From Chromobacterium aquaticum (GTDB lineage: Bacteria; Pseudomonadota; Gammaproteobacteria; Burkholderiales; Chromobacteriaceae): DNA of 48,796 nt. The notes beneath the pieces are model-generated. The model ran no database searches. It was not told the DNA's origin and saw nothing but the letters and a program-made list of their open reading frames with translations. Each line of letters begins with the position of its first letter. The stretch's first letter is position 1. The DNA lies in the NCBI RefSeq assembly GCF_021129195.1, contig NZ_JAJOHW010000097.1:1-48796 (forward strand). Direction: 5' to 3'. The position numbers were made by a program, and so were the translations under genes. Positions 21,510 to 30,531 of this stretch are shown piece by piece.

Positions 21510-21890
21510 TCAGCGCTGGATGAATTCGATCTTGTAGCCATCCGGGTCTTCGGCGAAGGCGATCACCGTGGTGCCGTGCTTCATCGGGCCGGCTTCGCGG
21601 GTGACCTTGCCGCCCTTGGCGCGCACCATGTCACAGGCGGCGTAAGCGTCCGGCACCTCGATGGCGATATGGCCGTAGCCGTTGCCCAGCTCATAGGACT
21701 CGGTGTCCCAGTTGTGGGTCAGTTCCAGCACCGTCTGTTCTTCTTCGGCGCCGTAGCCGACGAAGGCCAGGGTGAAGCGGCCGTCCGGGTAATCCTGGCG
21801 GCGCAGCAACTTCATATCGAGCACTTCCTGGTAAAACGCCAGCGAGCGCTCCAGATTGCCCACTCGCAGCATGGTGTGCAGTAAACGCAT
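21510..21890 (-). CDS. gloA: Lactoylglutathione lyase (glyoxalase I)
   Basis: GloA converts the hemithioacetal of methylglyoxal and glutathione to S-lactoylglutathione. The 126-residue product keeps the four metal ligands in their E. coli positions: His5, Glu56, His74 and Glu122. The absence of the longer eukaryotic insert suggests the Ni(II)-dependent type. The ATG at 21890 is used because GGAG lies 7 bp before it. It is the last gene of the block that begins with glyQ, 20 bp after the YgjP-type gene, and it ends at a strong terminator. Confidence 0.97.
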   Translation of the reverse strand: MRLLHTMLRVGNLERSLAFYQEVLDMKLLRRQDYPDGRFTLAFVGYGAEEEQTVLELTHNWDTESYELGNGYGHIAIEVPDAYAACDMVRAKGGKVTREAGPMKHGTTVIAFAEDPDGYKIEFIQR

Positions 21891-21909
21891 CATCACTCTC
21901 CTTAATTCA

Positions 21910-22620
21910 TCAATCAAAATGGAACAGCTCGGCGCCGTGCTGCTTCAGCCAGCGCCGCGCCGTCTGCCAATCCGGGTACAGGCGCGCGGTTTCCGCCCAG
22001 AACGCCGGCGAATGGTTCATGTGTTCCAGGTGAGCCAGCTCGTGGGCGATCACGTAGTCCAGCACCACCGGCGGCGCTTGCAGCAAGCGCCAATTCAGGC
22101 GAATCACCCCGGCCGCGGTGCAACTGCCCCAGCGCGTGCGCGCCGACGACAATTGCAGGCCGCTGGGCTGGCGGCGGCAAGCGCGCGCCAGTTCCGCCAG
22201 CCGCGATGGAAAGCGCAAGGCGGCTTCGCGCTGGAAAAATCGGCATACCACCTGTTTCAGCCCCGCCGCGTCGCCCTCGGCGATACCGGTAACAAGCAAC
22301 CCCTCCGGCAACAGCCGGGCGCTGCGGCGCGCGCCGGCCGTCAGCACGATGGGCATGGCCTCGCCCTGCCAGCGCAACTGACTGAGATCGGCCGCCTGCT
22401 GCCGCGCCAGCTTTTGCCGCGCCACATGGCCGGCGATCCAGTCGCGGCGTTCGAACAAGACTTCGCGCAGCCGGGCGGCGCTGACCGCCGGATGCGCGAC
22501 CAACTCCACCCTGCCCGCGCTGACCCGTATGCCCACGCTCTTGCGCGGACGCCGGGTCAGCACCACGTCCACCTCGCCGTCAGGCAGCGGCAGACGCAGC
22601 CAGACGCTTGCGCTTTTCAT
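21910..22620 (-). CDS. YgjP-like metallopeptidase domain protein (WLM/SprT-like)
   Basis: This is a 236-residue cytosolic protein. The zinc motif [12 protein letters not shown] (near residue 190) is followed by the conserved third-ligand region with TRWGSC upstream (near 160). This is the DUF45/YgjP pattern, related to SprT and WLM proteases. The biological substrate is not known. The N-terminal half (about 1-90) is a small beta domain ([21 protein letters not shown]). The ATG at 22620 lies inside the 3' end of plsC, giving a 41-bp overlap in another frame, so the two genes are translationally coupled. Confidence 0.88.
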   Translation of the reverse strand: MKSASVWLRLPLPDGEVDVVLTRRPRKSVGIRVSAGRVELVAHPAVSAARLREVLFERRDWIAGHVARQKLARQQAADLSQLRWQGEAMPIVLTAGARRSARLLPEGLLVTGIAEGDAAGLKQVVCRFFQREAALRFPSRLAELARACRRQPSGLQLSSARTRWGSCTAAGVIRLNWRLLQAPPVVLDYVIAHELAHLEHMNHSPAFWAETARLYPDWQTARRWLKQHGAELFHFD

Positions 22621-23356
22621 CCGCGTCCGCGAACGGGCCGACGCCGCCGATCTCGCGCTGACGCGCCTCGATCCACTGCTCGGCATCCTTCATCATCGCC
22701 TCCGGCCCCAGCGCCTCATCCGGCACGATGGGCTTGCCCACCACCACGGTGATCTCGCCGGGGTATTTCAGGAAGGCGTTGCGCGGCCAGAACTCGCCGG
22801 CGTTGTGCGCCACCGGCACCAGCGGCATGTCGAACTGCTTGGCCATGCGCGCCGCGCCCAGCTTGTACTTGCCCACCACGCCCGGCTTGGTGCGGGTGCC
22901 TTCCGGGAAGACCGTGATCCAGAAGCGGTGGCGCTTGCGCTCCAGCCCCTGCTCCAGCAGGCGCTGGTTGGCGTTGGCGCGGTCGGAACGGTTGATGATG
23001 ATGGGGTTCATCAGCACCAGGCCCCAGCCGAACACCGGAATCCAGGTCAGCTCGCGCTTGGCCACGTACACCTGCCACGGAAAGATCTTCTGCAAGGCCA
23101 GCGTTTCCCAGCCGGACTGGTGCTTGGAGCAGATCACCGAGGGCTGATCCGGAATATTCTCCGCGCCCAGCACCTTGTATTTCAGGCCGATCACATGCTC
23201 CAGCATCCACAGCAGGCTCTGCGCCCAACTGACGCCGAACACATGGCGCGCGCGGCGCGGCAGCGGCGCCGACAGCAGCAGCAGGAAGAAGAACAGCGGC
23301 GTGATCACGATCAGCACCAGCCAGTACAGCAGATTACGAAGCCATAAACTCAGCAT
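22580..23356 (-). CDS. plsC: 1-acyl-sn-glycerol-3-phosphate acyltransferase (PlsC family)
   Basis: PlsC transfers a second acyl chain to lysophosphatidic acid at the inner membrane. The 258-residue protein has a membrane anchor at about residues 5-30 (LLYWLVLIVITPLFFFLLLL). Motif I is seen here as KHQSGWE, with Glu in place of the usual Asp of HX4D. Motif III is FPEGTR (near 150), and PLVPVAHNAGEFW follows. The Glu variant is, as far as I recall, common in the beta-proteobacterial branch. The start is at 23356, 26 bp after gmhB. The C-terminal coding end overlaps the next gene. Confidence 0.93.
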   Translation of the reverse strand: MLSLWLRNLLYWLVLIVITPLFFFLLLLSAPLPRRARHVFGVSWAQSLLWMLEHVIGLKYKVLGAENIPDQPSVICSKHQSGWETLALQKIFPWQVYVAKRELTWIPVFGWGLVLMNPIIINRSDRANANQRLLEQGLERKRHRFWITVFPEGTRTKPGVVGKYKLGAARMAKQFDMPLVPVAHNAGEFWPRNAFLKYPGEITVVVGKPIVPDEALGPEAMMKDAEQWIEARQREIGGVGPFADADEKRKRLAASAAA

Positions 23357-23382
23357 GCTTGGGAAAGTATCCTTATCAAAAA

Positions 23383-23928
23383 TCAGCGCTCGCGCGAATC
23401 GATCAAATATTCCGCGGCATCGTACAAATCGTTGAACACCAGGGTGCCGGCCGGCAGCTCGCCGTCGGCCAGCGTCTTGGCGCCCTTGCCGGTCTTGACC
23501 AGGATGGGCAGGCCACCCACCGCCGCCACCGATTCCAGATCGCGGCGGCTGTCGCCGATCAGCGGCAAGCCGTCCAGCTTCACATTGAAGCGCTCGGCGA
23601 TCTCCAGCACCATGCCCGGCAGCGGCTTGCGGCAATCGCAGCCGGCGCTGGGGCCGTGCGGACAGAACAGCACCGCGTCGATGCGCCCGCCGGCCTGCCC
23701 CACCAGCCGGTGCATCTTCTCGTGCATGGCGTTGAGCGCCTGCACGTCGAACAGGCCGCGGCCGATGCCGGATTGATTGGTGGCCACCACCACGCGCCAG
23801 CCGGACTGGGTCAGATTGGCGATCGCCTCCAGGCTATGCTCGATCGGCACCCATTCCGCCGGCGATTTGACGAAATCGTCGCGGTCCTGATTGATCACGC
23901 CATCGCGGTCGAGAATGACTAGTTTCAC
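23383..23928 (-). CDS. gmhB: D-glycero-beta-D-manno-heptose-1,7-bisphosphate 7-phosphatase
   Basis: GmhB removes the 7-phosphate in the ADP-heptose pathway for lipopolysaccharide inner core. The 181-residue HAD enzyme has the nucleophile motif LDRDG (Asp7, Asp9), TNQSG (motif II) and the zinc loop CPHGPSAGCDCRKP. The final IGDSRRDL (motif IV) binds Mg2+. Its place between glyS and plsC is a common arrangement in beta-proteobacteria. It starts with a clear ATG 51 bp after glyS, beyond a GC hairpin. Confidence 0.96.
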   Translation of the reverse strand: MKLVILDRDGVINQDRDDFVKSPAEWVPIEHSLEAIANLTQSGWRVVVATNQSGIGRGLFDVQALNAMHEKMHRLVGQAGGRIDAVLFCPHGPSAGCDCRKPLPGMVLEIAERFNVKLDGLPLIGDSRRDLESVAAVGGLPILVKTGKGAKTLADGELPAGTLVFNDLYDAAEYLIDSRER

Positions 23929-23953
23929 GGTTTTTCCCCGTCTGGAACATGCC

Positions 23954-23973
23954 GGGGCGGCCTGAGCCGCCCC
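23954..23973 (-). terminator. GC hairpin between glyS and gmhB
   Basis: A perfect 8-bp stem GGGGCGGC/GCCGCCCC with a CTGA loop directly follows the glyS stop and has no U-tract. It could partly terminate transcription or act as a processing site, so gmhB-plsC may be less expressed than glyS. Confidence 0.45.
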
Positions 23974-23979
23974 GTGGGA

Positions 23980-26040
23980 TTACTCCGCCAGCAGCGAAAT
24001 GTCGGCCACGCGGTTGAACAAGCCGGCCAGCCGCGCCAGCAGGGCGATGCGGTTGTTGCGCACCGCGGCGTCGTCCGCCATCACCATCACGCCGTCGAAG
24101 AAAGCGTCCACCGGCGCGCGCAGCGAGGCCAGCTGGGTCAGCGCGGCGGCGAAATCGCGGGCGGCGAACTTATCGTCCACCTGCGGCGCCAACTGCTCGA
24201 CGGCGGCGAACAGCGCCTGCTCGGCCGCTTCGCTCAGCAGCGCCGGATTCACCGCGCCCACTTCGCCTTCGGCCTTTTTCAGGATGTTCTTCACCCGCTT
24301 GTTGGCGGCGGCCAGCGCGGCCGCTTCCGGCAGCGCCTTGAAAGCGGCGACGGCGGACAACACCGCGCGTACTTCCGCCAGCCGGCTGGGCGAGAGCGCC
24401 AGCACCGCGTCGATCTCGTCGCCCTTGTAATCGGCGGCGAGGAAGTTCTTCAGGCGGTCCATCATGAAGCCGAACACCTCGTCGGCCACGGCGGCGGACA
24501 GCTTGCCGGCCGGGAAGGCGGCGGCGACGATGTTCAGCAGCGCCTTCAGGTCCAGGTCCGCGTCCAACGCCATGCGCACCACGCCCAGCGCGGCGCGGCG
24601 CAAGGCGAACGGATCCTTGTCGCCGGTGGGGATCAGGCCGATGCCCCAGATGCCGACGATGGTTTCCAGCTTGTCCGCCAACGCCACCGCGGTGGCGATC
24701 TTGCCTTCCGGCAGCGTGTCGCCGGCGAAGCGCGGGTGGTAATGGCCTTCGATGGCGGCGGCCACTTCGGCGTGCTCGCCGTCGAGCTGGGCGTAGTACA
24801 TGCCCATCACGCCCTGCAATTCGGGGAATTCGCCCACCATGTCGGACACCAGATCGGCCTTGGCCAGGTAGGCGGCGCGGGCGGCCAGCGCGGCGTCGGC
24901 GCCCAGTTCATGGGCGATGGCGCCGGCGATGCTCTGCAGGCGCTCGACGCGCTCCAGCTGCGAACCGATCTTATTGTGGTAGACCACATTGGCCAGACGC
25001 GGCAAGCGGCTGTCCAGCCGCGCCTTCTGGTCCTGCTCGAAGAAGAACTTGGCGTCGGACAGGCGCGCGCGCAGCACGCGCTCATTGCCGCCGACGATGA
25101 AGGACGGGTCCGCGGTTTCCAGATTGGACACCAGCAGGAAGCGGTTCATCAGCTTGCCGGACGCGTCCAGCAGCGGGAAATACTTCTGGTTCTGCTGCAT
25201 GGTCAGGATCAGACACTCCTGCGGCACGCGCAGGAATTCGGCCTCGAAGCCGGCCTCCAGCACCACCGGCCACTCCACCAGGCCGGTCACCTCGTCGAAC
25301 AAGGCGTCCGGCGCGGCGATGGTGGCGTTCAGGCGGGCGGCGGCCTCGGCCAGCTTGTGGCGGATCAGCTCGCGACGCGCGTCGAAACTGGCCACCACCT
25401 TGCCGGATTCATGCAGGGTACGGGCATAGGCGTCGGCATTGGCCACCGTCACCTCGCCCTGGGACAGGAAGCGATGACCGCGGGTGCGCTGGCCGCTGTG
25501 CAGGCCCAGCACCTCGCCCGGCACCACCGCGTCGCCGTGCAACATGATCAGACCGTGTACCGGGCGCACGAACTGCACATCCAGGCTGCCCCAGCGCATC
25601 AGCTTGGGCGCCGGCAGCTTTTTCAGCGCCAGCGCCACCACGTCGGCCAATACCGCGGCCAGCGGCTGGCCTTGCTTGACGCTCTCATAGGCATACACGT
25701 CCTGCTTGCCGTCGCTCATGGTGGACAGCGCGGACACCTCCACGCCGCAGGAGCGGGCGAAACCGGCCAGCGCCGGCGTCGGCTGGCCGTCCTTCATGCC
25801 GGCGGCCACCGCCGGGCCCTTGCGGGTGACCTTTTGGTCCGGCTGCAAGGCGGCCACATTGGCCAGCTGCACCGCCAGGCGGCGCGGCGAGGCGTAGACC
25901 GTTGCTTCGGCGTCGGCCGGCGCGAACTGCATTTTCTTCAATTCGTCGCCTATGGTCTGGGCAAAACTGGCGGCCAGCTTTTCCAGCGCTTTGGGCGGCA
26001 GCTCCTCGGTGAGCAGCTCAATCAGCAATGTCTGGTTCAT
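23980..26040 (-). CDS. glyS: Glycyl-tRNA synthetase beta subunit
   Basis: This is the tRNA-recognition subunit of the bacterial alpha2-beta2 GlyRS. The 686-residue product (usual about 690) begins MNQTLLIELLTEELPPKALEKLA, the typical start. It contains the family blocks RRLAVQL, KGPAVAAGMKDG, RTRGHRFLSQ, GLVEWPVVLEAGFE and an HD-like region (DLVSDMVGEFPELQGVMGMYYA). The C-terminus is the anticodon-binding helical domain. It is separated from glyQ by one small secreted-protein gene. A 14-bp gap follows that gene, which suggests co-transcription. Confidence 0.97.
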   Translation of the reverse strand: MNQTLLIELLTEELPPKALEKLAASFAQTIGDELKKMQFAPADAEATVYASPRRLAVQLANVAALQPDQKVTRKGPAVAAGMKDGQPTPALAGFARSCGVEVSALSTMSDGKQDVYAYESVKQGQPLAAVLADVVALALKKLPAPKLMRWGSLDVQFVRPVHGLIMLHGDAVVPGEVLGLHSGQRTRGHRFLSQGEVTVANADAYARTLHESGKVVASFDARRELIRHKLAEAAARLNATIAAPDALFDEVTGLVEWPVVLEAGFEAEFLRVPQECLILTMQQNQKYFPLLDASGKLMNRFLLVSNLETADPSFIVGGNERVLRARLSDAKFFFEQDQKARLDSRLPRLANVVYHNKIGSQLERVERLQSIAGAIAHELGADAALAARAAYLAKADLVSDMVGEFPELQGVMGMYYAQLDGEHAEVAAAIEGHYHPRFAGDTLPEGKIATAVALADKLETIVGIWGIGLIPTGDKDPFALRRAALGVVRMALDADLDLKALLNIVAAAFPAGKLSAAVADEVFGFMMDRLKNFLAADYKGDEIDAVLALSPSRLAEVRAVLSAVAAFKALPEAAALAAANKRVKNILKKAEGEVGAVNPALLSEAAEQALFAAVEQLAPQVDDKFAARDFAAALTQLASLRAPVDAFFDGVMVMADDAAVRNNRIALLARLAGLFNRVADISLLAE

Positions 26041-26054
26041 ATTCACTCTAAAAC

Positions 26055-26480
26055 TTAACGCTTGGCGGCCCCGGCGGCTTCGCAGATCACCTTCATCATG
26101 GCGTCGGCGACCGATCCCTGATACACGGGCTGCCATTTCCAGGCGTGGCGCGGCACTGGAAACATGGTTGAGAACAGGTGCTTGTTGTTGCGATCAAAGT
26201 AGTCGGAACTGACAAACACATACTGGTACTTGCCGCAGTCGGCGTAACCTACGCTGCGGCGGATATTGAATTTCAGCTTATAGCTTTTCTCGTACTGGAC
26301 CTTGTCGAACCGTTCCTGGTTGACGAAGTGCACCAGCCCGTCCTGCCCCAGCCACAGCGAATTGCCGTCTATCGCCAGCTGCAGCGCCTTGCCGTCCTGA
26401 TACGCCACCCAGTCGGCGGCGGGCTCGGCCAGCGCCGGCAGCGCCAGCGCGGCGCAAAAGCAGGCGAAACAGGCTTTCAT
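26055..26480 (-). CDS. Secreted protein resembling surface-adhesin protein E
   Basis: This is a 141-residue exported protein. A signal peptide at about 1-18 (MKACFACFCAALALPALA) precedes a small beta-rich domain, with DWVAYQDGKALQLAIDGNSL near the start. A Cys pair is formed by YADCGKYQYVF and VICEAAG. The pattern resembles the short Adhesin_E-type domain family found in many beta-proteobacteria, whose role is unclear. The ATG at 26480 is preferred because AAGGA lies 6 bp before it. The gene sits between glyQ and glyS, in the same direction and closely spaced, which is an unusual insertion for that pair. Confidence 0.7.
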   Translation of the reverse strand: MKACFACFCAALALPALAEPAADWVAYQDGKALQLAIDGNSLWLGQDGLVHFVNQERFDKVQYEKSYKLKFNIRRSVGYADCGKYQYVFVSSDYFDRNNKHLFSTMFPVPRHAWKWQPVYQGSVADAMMKVICEAAGAAKR

Positions 26481-26524
26481 GCGCATTCCTTCAGCGAAAG
26501 ACGACAAGGGGGCGGCGGCCACGA

Positions 26525-27415
26525 TCAGGCCTGCCGGCACATCGGGAAGCCCAGCGCTTCGCGGGCGTCGTAATACGCCTGCGCCACGCCGCGGGACAAG
26601 GTGCGGATGCGGCCGATATAGGTGGCGCGCTCGGTCACCGAGATCGCGCCGCGCGCGTCCAGCAGGTTGAAAGTGTGACCGGCCTTGAGAATCATCTCGT
26701 AGGCCGGCAGCGGCAAGCTGGCTTCCAGCAGCGACTTGGCCTCGGCCTCGTAGTCGTTGAACTGGCGGAACAGCAGCTCGACATTGCTGTGCTCGAACGC
26801 GTACTTGGACTGTTCCACTTCATTCTGGAAGAACACATTGCCGTAAGTGACCGGCTGGCCGTCCGGCAGATGGGTCCAGATCAAATCGTAGACGTTTTCC
26901 ACGCCCTGCAGATACATGGCCAGCCGCTCCAGGCCGTAAGTGATCTCGCCCAGCACCGGCTTGCAGTCCAGACCGCCCACTTGCTGGAAATAGGTGAACT
27001 GGGTCACTTCCATGCCGTTCAGCCACACTTCCCAGCCCAGACCCCAGGCGCCCAGCGTCGGGTTTTCCCAGTCGTCCTCGACAAAGCGGATGTCCTGCAC
27101 CGTCGGGTCCAGGCCCAGCTCCTGCAGCGAGCCCAGGTACAGCTCCTGAATATTGGACGGCGACGGCTTCAACACCACCTGGAATTGATGATGCTGGAAC
27201 AGACGATTGGGGTTTTCGCCGTAACGACCGTCCTTGGGACGACGCGACGGCTGCACATAGGCCGCGTTCCACGGCTCCGGCCCCAACGCCCGCAGGAAGG
27301 TGGCGGTGTGCGAGGTCCCCGCGCCCACTTCGGTGTCGTAAGGCTGCAGCAAGGCGCAGCCCTGGCGGTTCCAATAGTGCTGGAGCGTGAGGATGATTTC
27401 CTGGAAGGTAAGCAT
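26525..27415 (-). CDS. glyQ: Glycyl-tRNA synthetase alpha subunit
   Basis: This is the class II catalytic subunit that activates glycine. The 296-residue product begins [20 protein letters not shown]. It has [45 protein letters not shown] and [20 protein letters not shown], which are the alpha-subunit signatures, including the class II motif 2 arginines. The start at 27415 matches the family, although its ribosome site is weak. It is the first gene of a seven-gene minus-strand block running to gloA. A terminator at 27501-27523 separates it from hemG. Confidence 0.97.
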   Translation of the reverse strand: MLTFQEIILTLQHYWNRQGCALLQPYDTEVGAGTSHTATFLRALGPEPWNAAYVQPSRRPKDGRYGENPNRLFQHHQFQVVLKPSPSNIQELYLGSLQELGLDPTVQDIRFVEDDWENPTLGAWGLGWEVWLNGMEVTQFTYFQQVGGLDCKPVLGEITYGLERLAMYLQGVENVYDLIWTHLPDGQPVTYGNVFFQNEVEQSKYAFEHSNVELLFRQFNDYEAEAKSLLEASLPLPAYEMILKAGHTFNLLDARGAISVTERATYIGRIRTLSRGVAQAYYDAREALGFPMCRQA

Positions 27416-27500
27416 AGACGTGGTGAGCAAAGTGAAAAGTCAAAGGCCGATTCTACCGCCTAGCGCCCCCCACGCAAAGCCAAGCCGTTGGCGGCAAATC

Positions 27501-27523
27501 AAAAAGGCCGGCGAAACCGGCCT
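27501..27523 (-). terminator. Intrinsic terminator of hemG/hemY
   Basis: A 7-bp stem AGGCCGG/CCGGCCT with a CGAAA loop has a TTTTT tract on the minus strand, 42 bp after the stop of the protoporphyrinogen oxidase gene. Confidence 0.88.
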
Positions 27524-27564
27524 GTATCTCCCCTTCCCGCCCGCGGCCCGCCGCCGCCACGACG

Positions 27565-28896
27565 TCAGCCGACGGATGCGCCGCGCGCCAAGGCCTGCTC
27601 CGCCAGCCTATCCGCCAACGCCCGCCCCTTGGCCAGGCAGTCCGGCAGCGACACCCCGTCCAGCCAGTTGGCGCAGGCATGCAGACCACGCGCGCTCGCG
27701 GCGGCGGCCAGCGGCCGCAAGGCCGTCATCGCCGCCGTGCCCTGCGGCAAGGCCTGTGGCCAGCGCACGACGCGCTGGCTCAGCGGCGCGCCCCGCAGGC
27801 CGAACAGCCGCGCCAGTTCCAGGTTCAAGCGCTGCAACAGCGCCGGGTCCGGCAAGGCGGCCAGTTCCGCCTGGCGGCTGCCGCCGATGAAGCTGGTCAC
27901 CAGCCGCGCGCCCGGCGCCGCCGTGTGTGGATACGTCCGGCTGGACATCAGATGTCCCAGGGCCAAAGCGCCTTCCGCCGCGGGATGCAGCGCGCCGAAG
28001 CCCGCCAGCGGTCGATGCAAATCCTCGTCCGCCGCCATGGTCGCCACCACGGTCAGCGGCGCGTAGCGCACCGCCGCGCAAGCGCGCGCCCATTCCGGCT
28101 CGCAGACGCTCAGCAAGGACGCCGCCTGTGGCGCCGGCAGCGCCAGTACCACCGCGCGGGCCGGCAGCGGCCCTTGCGGCGTCAGCACCCGCCAGCCGTC
28201 ATCGACGCGCTCCAGACTCAACGCCGGACACTCCAGCCTCACGTCCAGATCGCGCGCCAGCCGCTGGGCCAGGCTGGACAGCCCCCCCGGCAAGGTGCAC
28301 ATCCGCTTGCGCCGCGCGTCGCCGCGCCGCCAGCGCCGCCACATGCCCAACGCCATCGAACCGGCCTCGCGCTCCGCCGCCGCCAGTCCGGGCAGGCATT
28401 CCGCCATCAGCAAGGTCTCCGGATCGCCGGCGAACACGCCGCCGACAAAGGGATCCACCGCCTTGGCCAGCACCTCCTCGCCCAGCCGGCGCCGGAAAAA
28501 ATCCGCCACCGTTTCCGCCTCCGCCGCCGTGGAACGGCGCCAGGGCTCGCTCAGCAAGCGCCACTTGGCGCCCCAACTGAAGTAGGAACCGGCCAGCAGC
28601 GCGGCCGGGTTGGCGGGCAAGGCCCGGTATTGGCCGTGCAGCAACACATAGCGGCGTTGCGGGCCAGGCGCCGGCGTCAACGGCGTCAGGCCCAGCTCCA
28701 GCAGCCACTGCCATAGCGCCTCGTCCGCCAGCAAGGTGTTCGGCCCCGCCTCCATCAGCCCCGGTTCCAGATCCAGGCTCAGCACCTTGCCGCCAACGCG
28801 CGCGGACGCCTCCAACACCACCGCCTCCACGCCGCGCCGCCGCAGCTGCCAGGCACAGGACAGGCCGGACACCCCGGCGCCGATCACCACAATCAT
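27565..28896 (-). CDS. hemG: Protoporphyrinogen oxidase (HemY-type)
   Basis: This 443-residue FAD enzyme oxidises protoporphyrinogen IX in haem synthesis. The dinucleotide-binding motif is at the N-terminus (VIGAGVSGLSCAWQLRRRG), then EASARVGGKV, the family block LEPGLMEAGPNTLL, and VDPFVGGVFAGDPE. The C-terminal HACANWLDGVSLPDC completes the FAD fold. It is the oxygen-dependent (HemY) fold, often annotated hemG in this order; the symbol hemY would be equally valid. The ATG at 28896 follows GGGAG. It is monocistronic and divergent from the NCS1 permease gene. Confidence 0.92.
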   Translation of the reverse strand: MIVVIGAGVSGLSCAWQLRRRGVEAVVLEASARVGGKVLSLDLEPGLMEAGPNTLLADEALWQWLLELGLTPLTPAPGPQRRYVLLHGQYRALPANPAALLAGSYFSWGAKWRLLSEPWRRSTAAEAETVADFFRRRLGEEVLAKAVDPFVGGVFAGDPETLLMAECLPGLAAAEREAGSMALGMWRRWRRGDARRKRMCTLPGGLSSLAQRLARDLDVRLECPALSLERVDDGWRVLTPQGPLPARAVVLALPAPQAASLLSVCEPEWARACAAVRYAPLTVVATMAADEDLHRPLAGFGALHPAAEGALALGHLMSSRTYPHTAAPGARLVTSFIGGSRQAELAALPDPALLQRLNLELARLFGLRGAPLSQRVVRWPQALPQGTAAMTALRPLAAAASARGLHACANWLDGVSLPDCLAKGRALADRLAEQALARGASVG

Positions 28897-29048
28897 TTCA
28901 TCACTCCCGCTTGAATAGGCCAGGGCCGCCCGTGGCGGCCCTGGATGGCGGCCAGTATGCCAAGCGCGGCTTTCCCCCCTGTTGACCAGGCGCAAGCCGG
29001 TCCGCTCCCGCCAAAAATTAATATATTACATAACAATTGACCACAATC

Positions 29049-29058
29049 TGTATAGACA
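29049..29058 (+). promoter_or_regulatory. Possible GntR-type operator before the NCS1 permease
   Basis: TGTATAGACA is a near-perfect dyad (TGT...ACA) of the sort bound by GntR/HutC-type repressors. It lies 70 bp before the start, beside AT-rich DNA that may hold the promoter. A small stem (29085-29111, GCCGG/CCGGC plus AAAC/GTTT) lies next to the ribosome site. Confidence 0.35.
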
Positions 29059-29127
29059 TTTAGAGTCGAGGTCCCACCGCCCGCGCCGGAAACTGCCCCG
29101 GTTTAGCCGGCACACAGGAGAACGCTG

Positions 29128-30531
29128 ATGAATTCCCCGCCTCAAGCCAGCCTGATCGAAACCCGGGCAATAGACTTCATCCCGGAGAACGAACGCCACG
29201 GCCGCCTGCTCAGTCAATTCACCTTATGGTTCAGCGCCAATCTGCAGATCACCGCCATCATCACCGGCGCGCTGGCGGTGGTGCTGGGCGGCGATGTGTT
29301 CTGGTCCTTGATCGGCCTGCTGCTGGGCCAGGTGCTGGGCGGCGCGGTGATGGCGCTGCATGGCGCGCAGGGGCCGCGGCTGGGACTGCCGCAGATGATT
29401 TCCAGCCGCGTGCAGTTCGGCGTGCTGGGCGCCACCCTGCCGCTGGCGCTGGTCTGTGTGCTCTATATCGGTTTCAACACCACCGGCACCATTCTATCCG
29501 GCCAGGCCATCGCCCAGCTGACCGGCCTCAGCCCAAGCGCCGGCATCCTGATCTTTTCCGCCGTGATCGCGCTGTTCGCGGCATGCGGCTACCGGATGAT
29601 CCACCTGCTGGGCCGCGCCGCCACCGTGCTCGGCCTGATCGCCTTCGCCTATCTGTTCGCGCGCCTGCTCAGCGTCAACGACATCACGCCGCTGCTGCGC
29701 AATCACCGCTTCGCCTGGGACAGCTTCCTGCTGGCGGTGTCGTTGTCCGCCTCCTGGCAGATCGCCTTCGGTCCCTACGTCGCCGACTACTCGCGCTACC
29801 TGCCCAGCGGCGTATCGCCGCTGCGCACCTTTCTATGCGTGGGCGGCGGCTCGGTATTGGGCGCGCAGATCGCGATGACGCTGGGCGTGTTCGCCGCCGC
29901 GCTGGCCGGCCCGCGCTTCGTCGGCCAGGAAGTGGCCTACATCGTCGGCTTGGGCACCAGCGGCGCAATGGCCGGCTTCCTGTTCTTCAGCATCGCCTTT
30001 GGCAAGATAACCGTGTCCACGCTGAACGCCTACGGCAGCTTCATGTGCCTGGCCACCATGCTCAGCGGCTTCCAGCGCGAAGCGAAGATAGACCGCCGCC
30101 AGCGCCTGGTGTTCGTGCTGGCCATCGTCGGCTTGTCCGCCGCGATCGCGCTGGCGGCGCAGCACGATTTCCTGCTGCATTTCAAATCCTTCATCCTGTT
30201 CCTGCTGACCTTCTTCACCCCGTGGAGCGCCATCAATCTGGTGGACTACTACTGGGTCAACCAGGAACAGTACGACCTTGCCGCCCTGAGCGATCCCGAC
30301 GGCCGTTATGGACGCTGGAACCGGGTCGGCATCGCCAGCTATCTGTTTGGCCTGCTGGCGCAGCTGCCCTTCATCTCCACCCGTTTTTACAGCGGTCCGC
30401 TGCTGCCCTATCTGGGGCAGGTGGACATTTCCTGGCTGGTGGGACTGATCGCGCCCGGCGCGCTGTATTTCTGCCTAGCGCGCCGGCGCGTTCAACGCTC
30501 GCCCACGCGGGTCTCGCCGGCCAAGGGTTGA
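29128..30531 (+). CDS. NCS1-family cytosine/purine permease
   Basis: This is a 467-residue inner-membrane transporter with about 12 helices, similar to CodB. Conserved features are ENERHGRLLSQFTLWFSANLQ at the start (about 20-40) and GPRLGLPQMISSRVQFG in the first repeat. ADYSRYLP and NLVDYYWV lie near the end. NCS1 carriers take up nucleobases, hydantoins or related compounds with H+ or Na+, and the substrate cannot be told from the sequence. An AGGAG ribosome site precedes the ATG. Its 3' end overlaps the fimbrial chaperone gene on the other strand by 40 bp. Confidence 0.9.
   Translation: MNSPPQASLIETRAIDFIPENERHGRLLSQFTLWFSANLQITAIITGALAVVLGGDVFWSLIGLLLGQVLGGAVMALHGAQGPRLGLPQMISSRVQFGVLGATLPLALVCVLYIGFNTTGTILSGQAIAQLTGLSPSAGILIFSAVIALFAACGYRMIHLLGRAATVLGLIAFAYLFARLLSVNDITPLLRNHRFAWDSFLLAVSLSASWQIAFGPYVADYSRYLPSGVSPLRTFLCVGGGSVLGAQIAMTLGVFAAALAGPRFVGQEVAYIVGLGTSGAMAGFLFFSIAFGKITVSTLNAYGSFMCLATMLSGFQREAKIDRRQRLVFVLAIVGLSAAIALAAQHDFLLHFKSFILFLLTFFTPWSAINLVDYYWVNQEQYDLAALSDPDGRYGRWNRVGIASYLFGLLAQLPFISTRFYSGPLLPYLGQVDISWLVGLIAPGALYFCLARRRVQRSPTRVSPAKG

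Noticed and set aside
23974..26058. 694-codon open frame opposite glyS
   Set aside because: It is a mirror frame of a highly conserved gene, with His/Gln/Gly-rich translation and no family resemblance.
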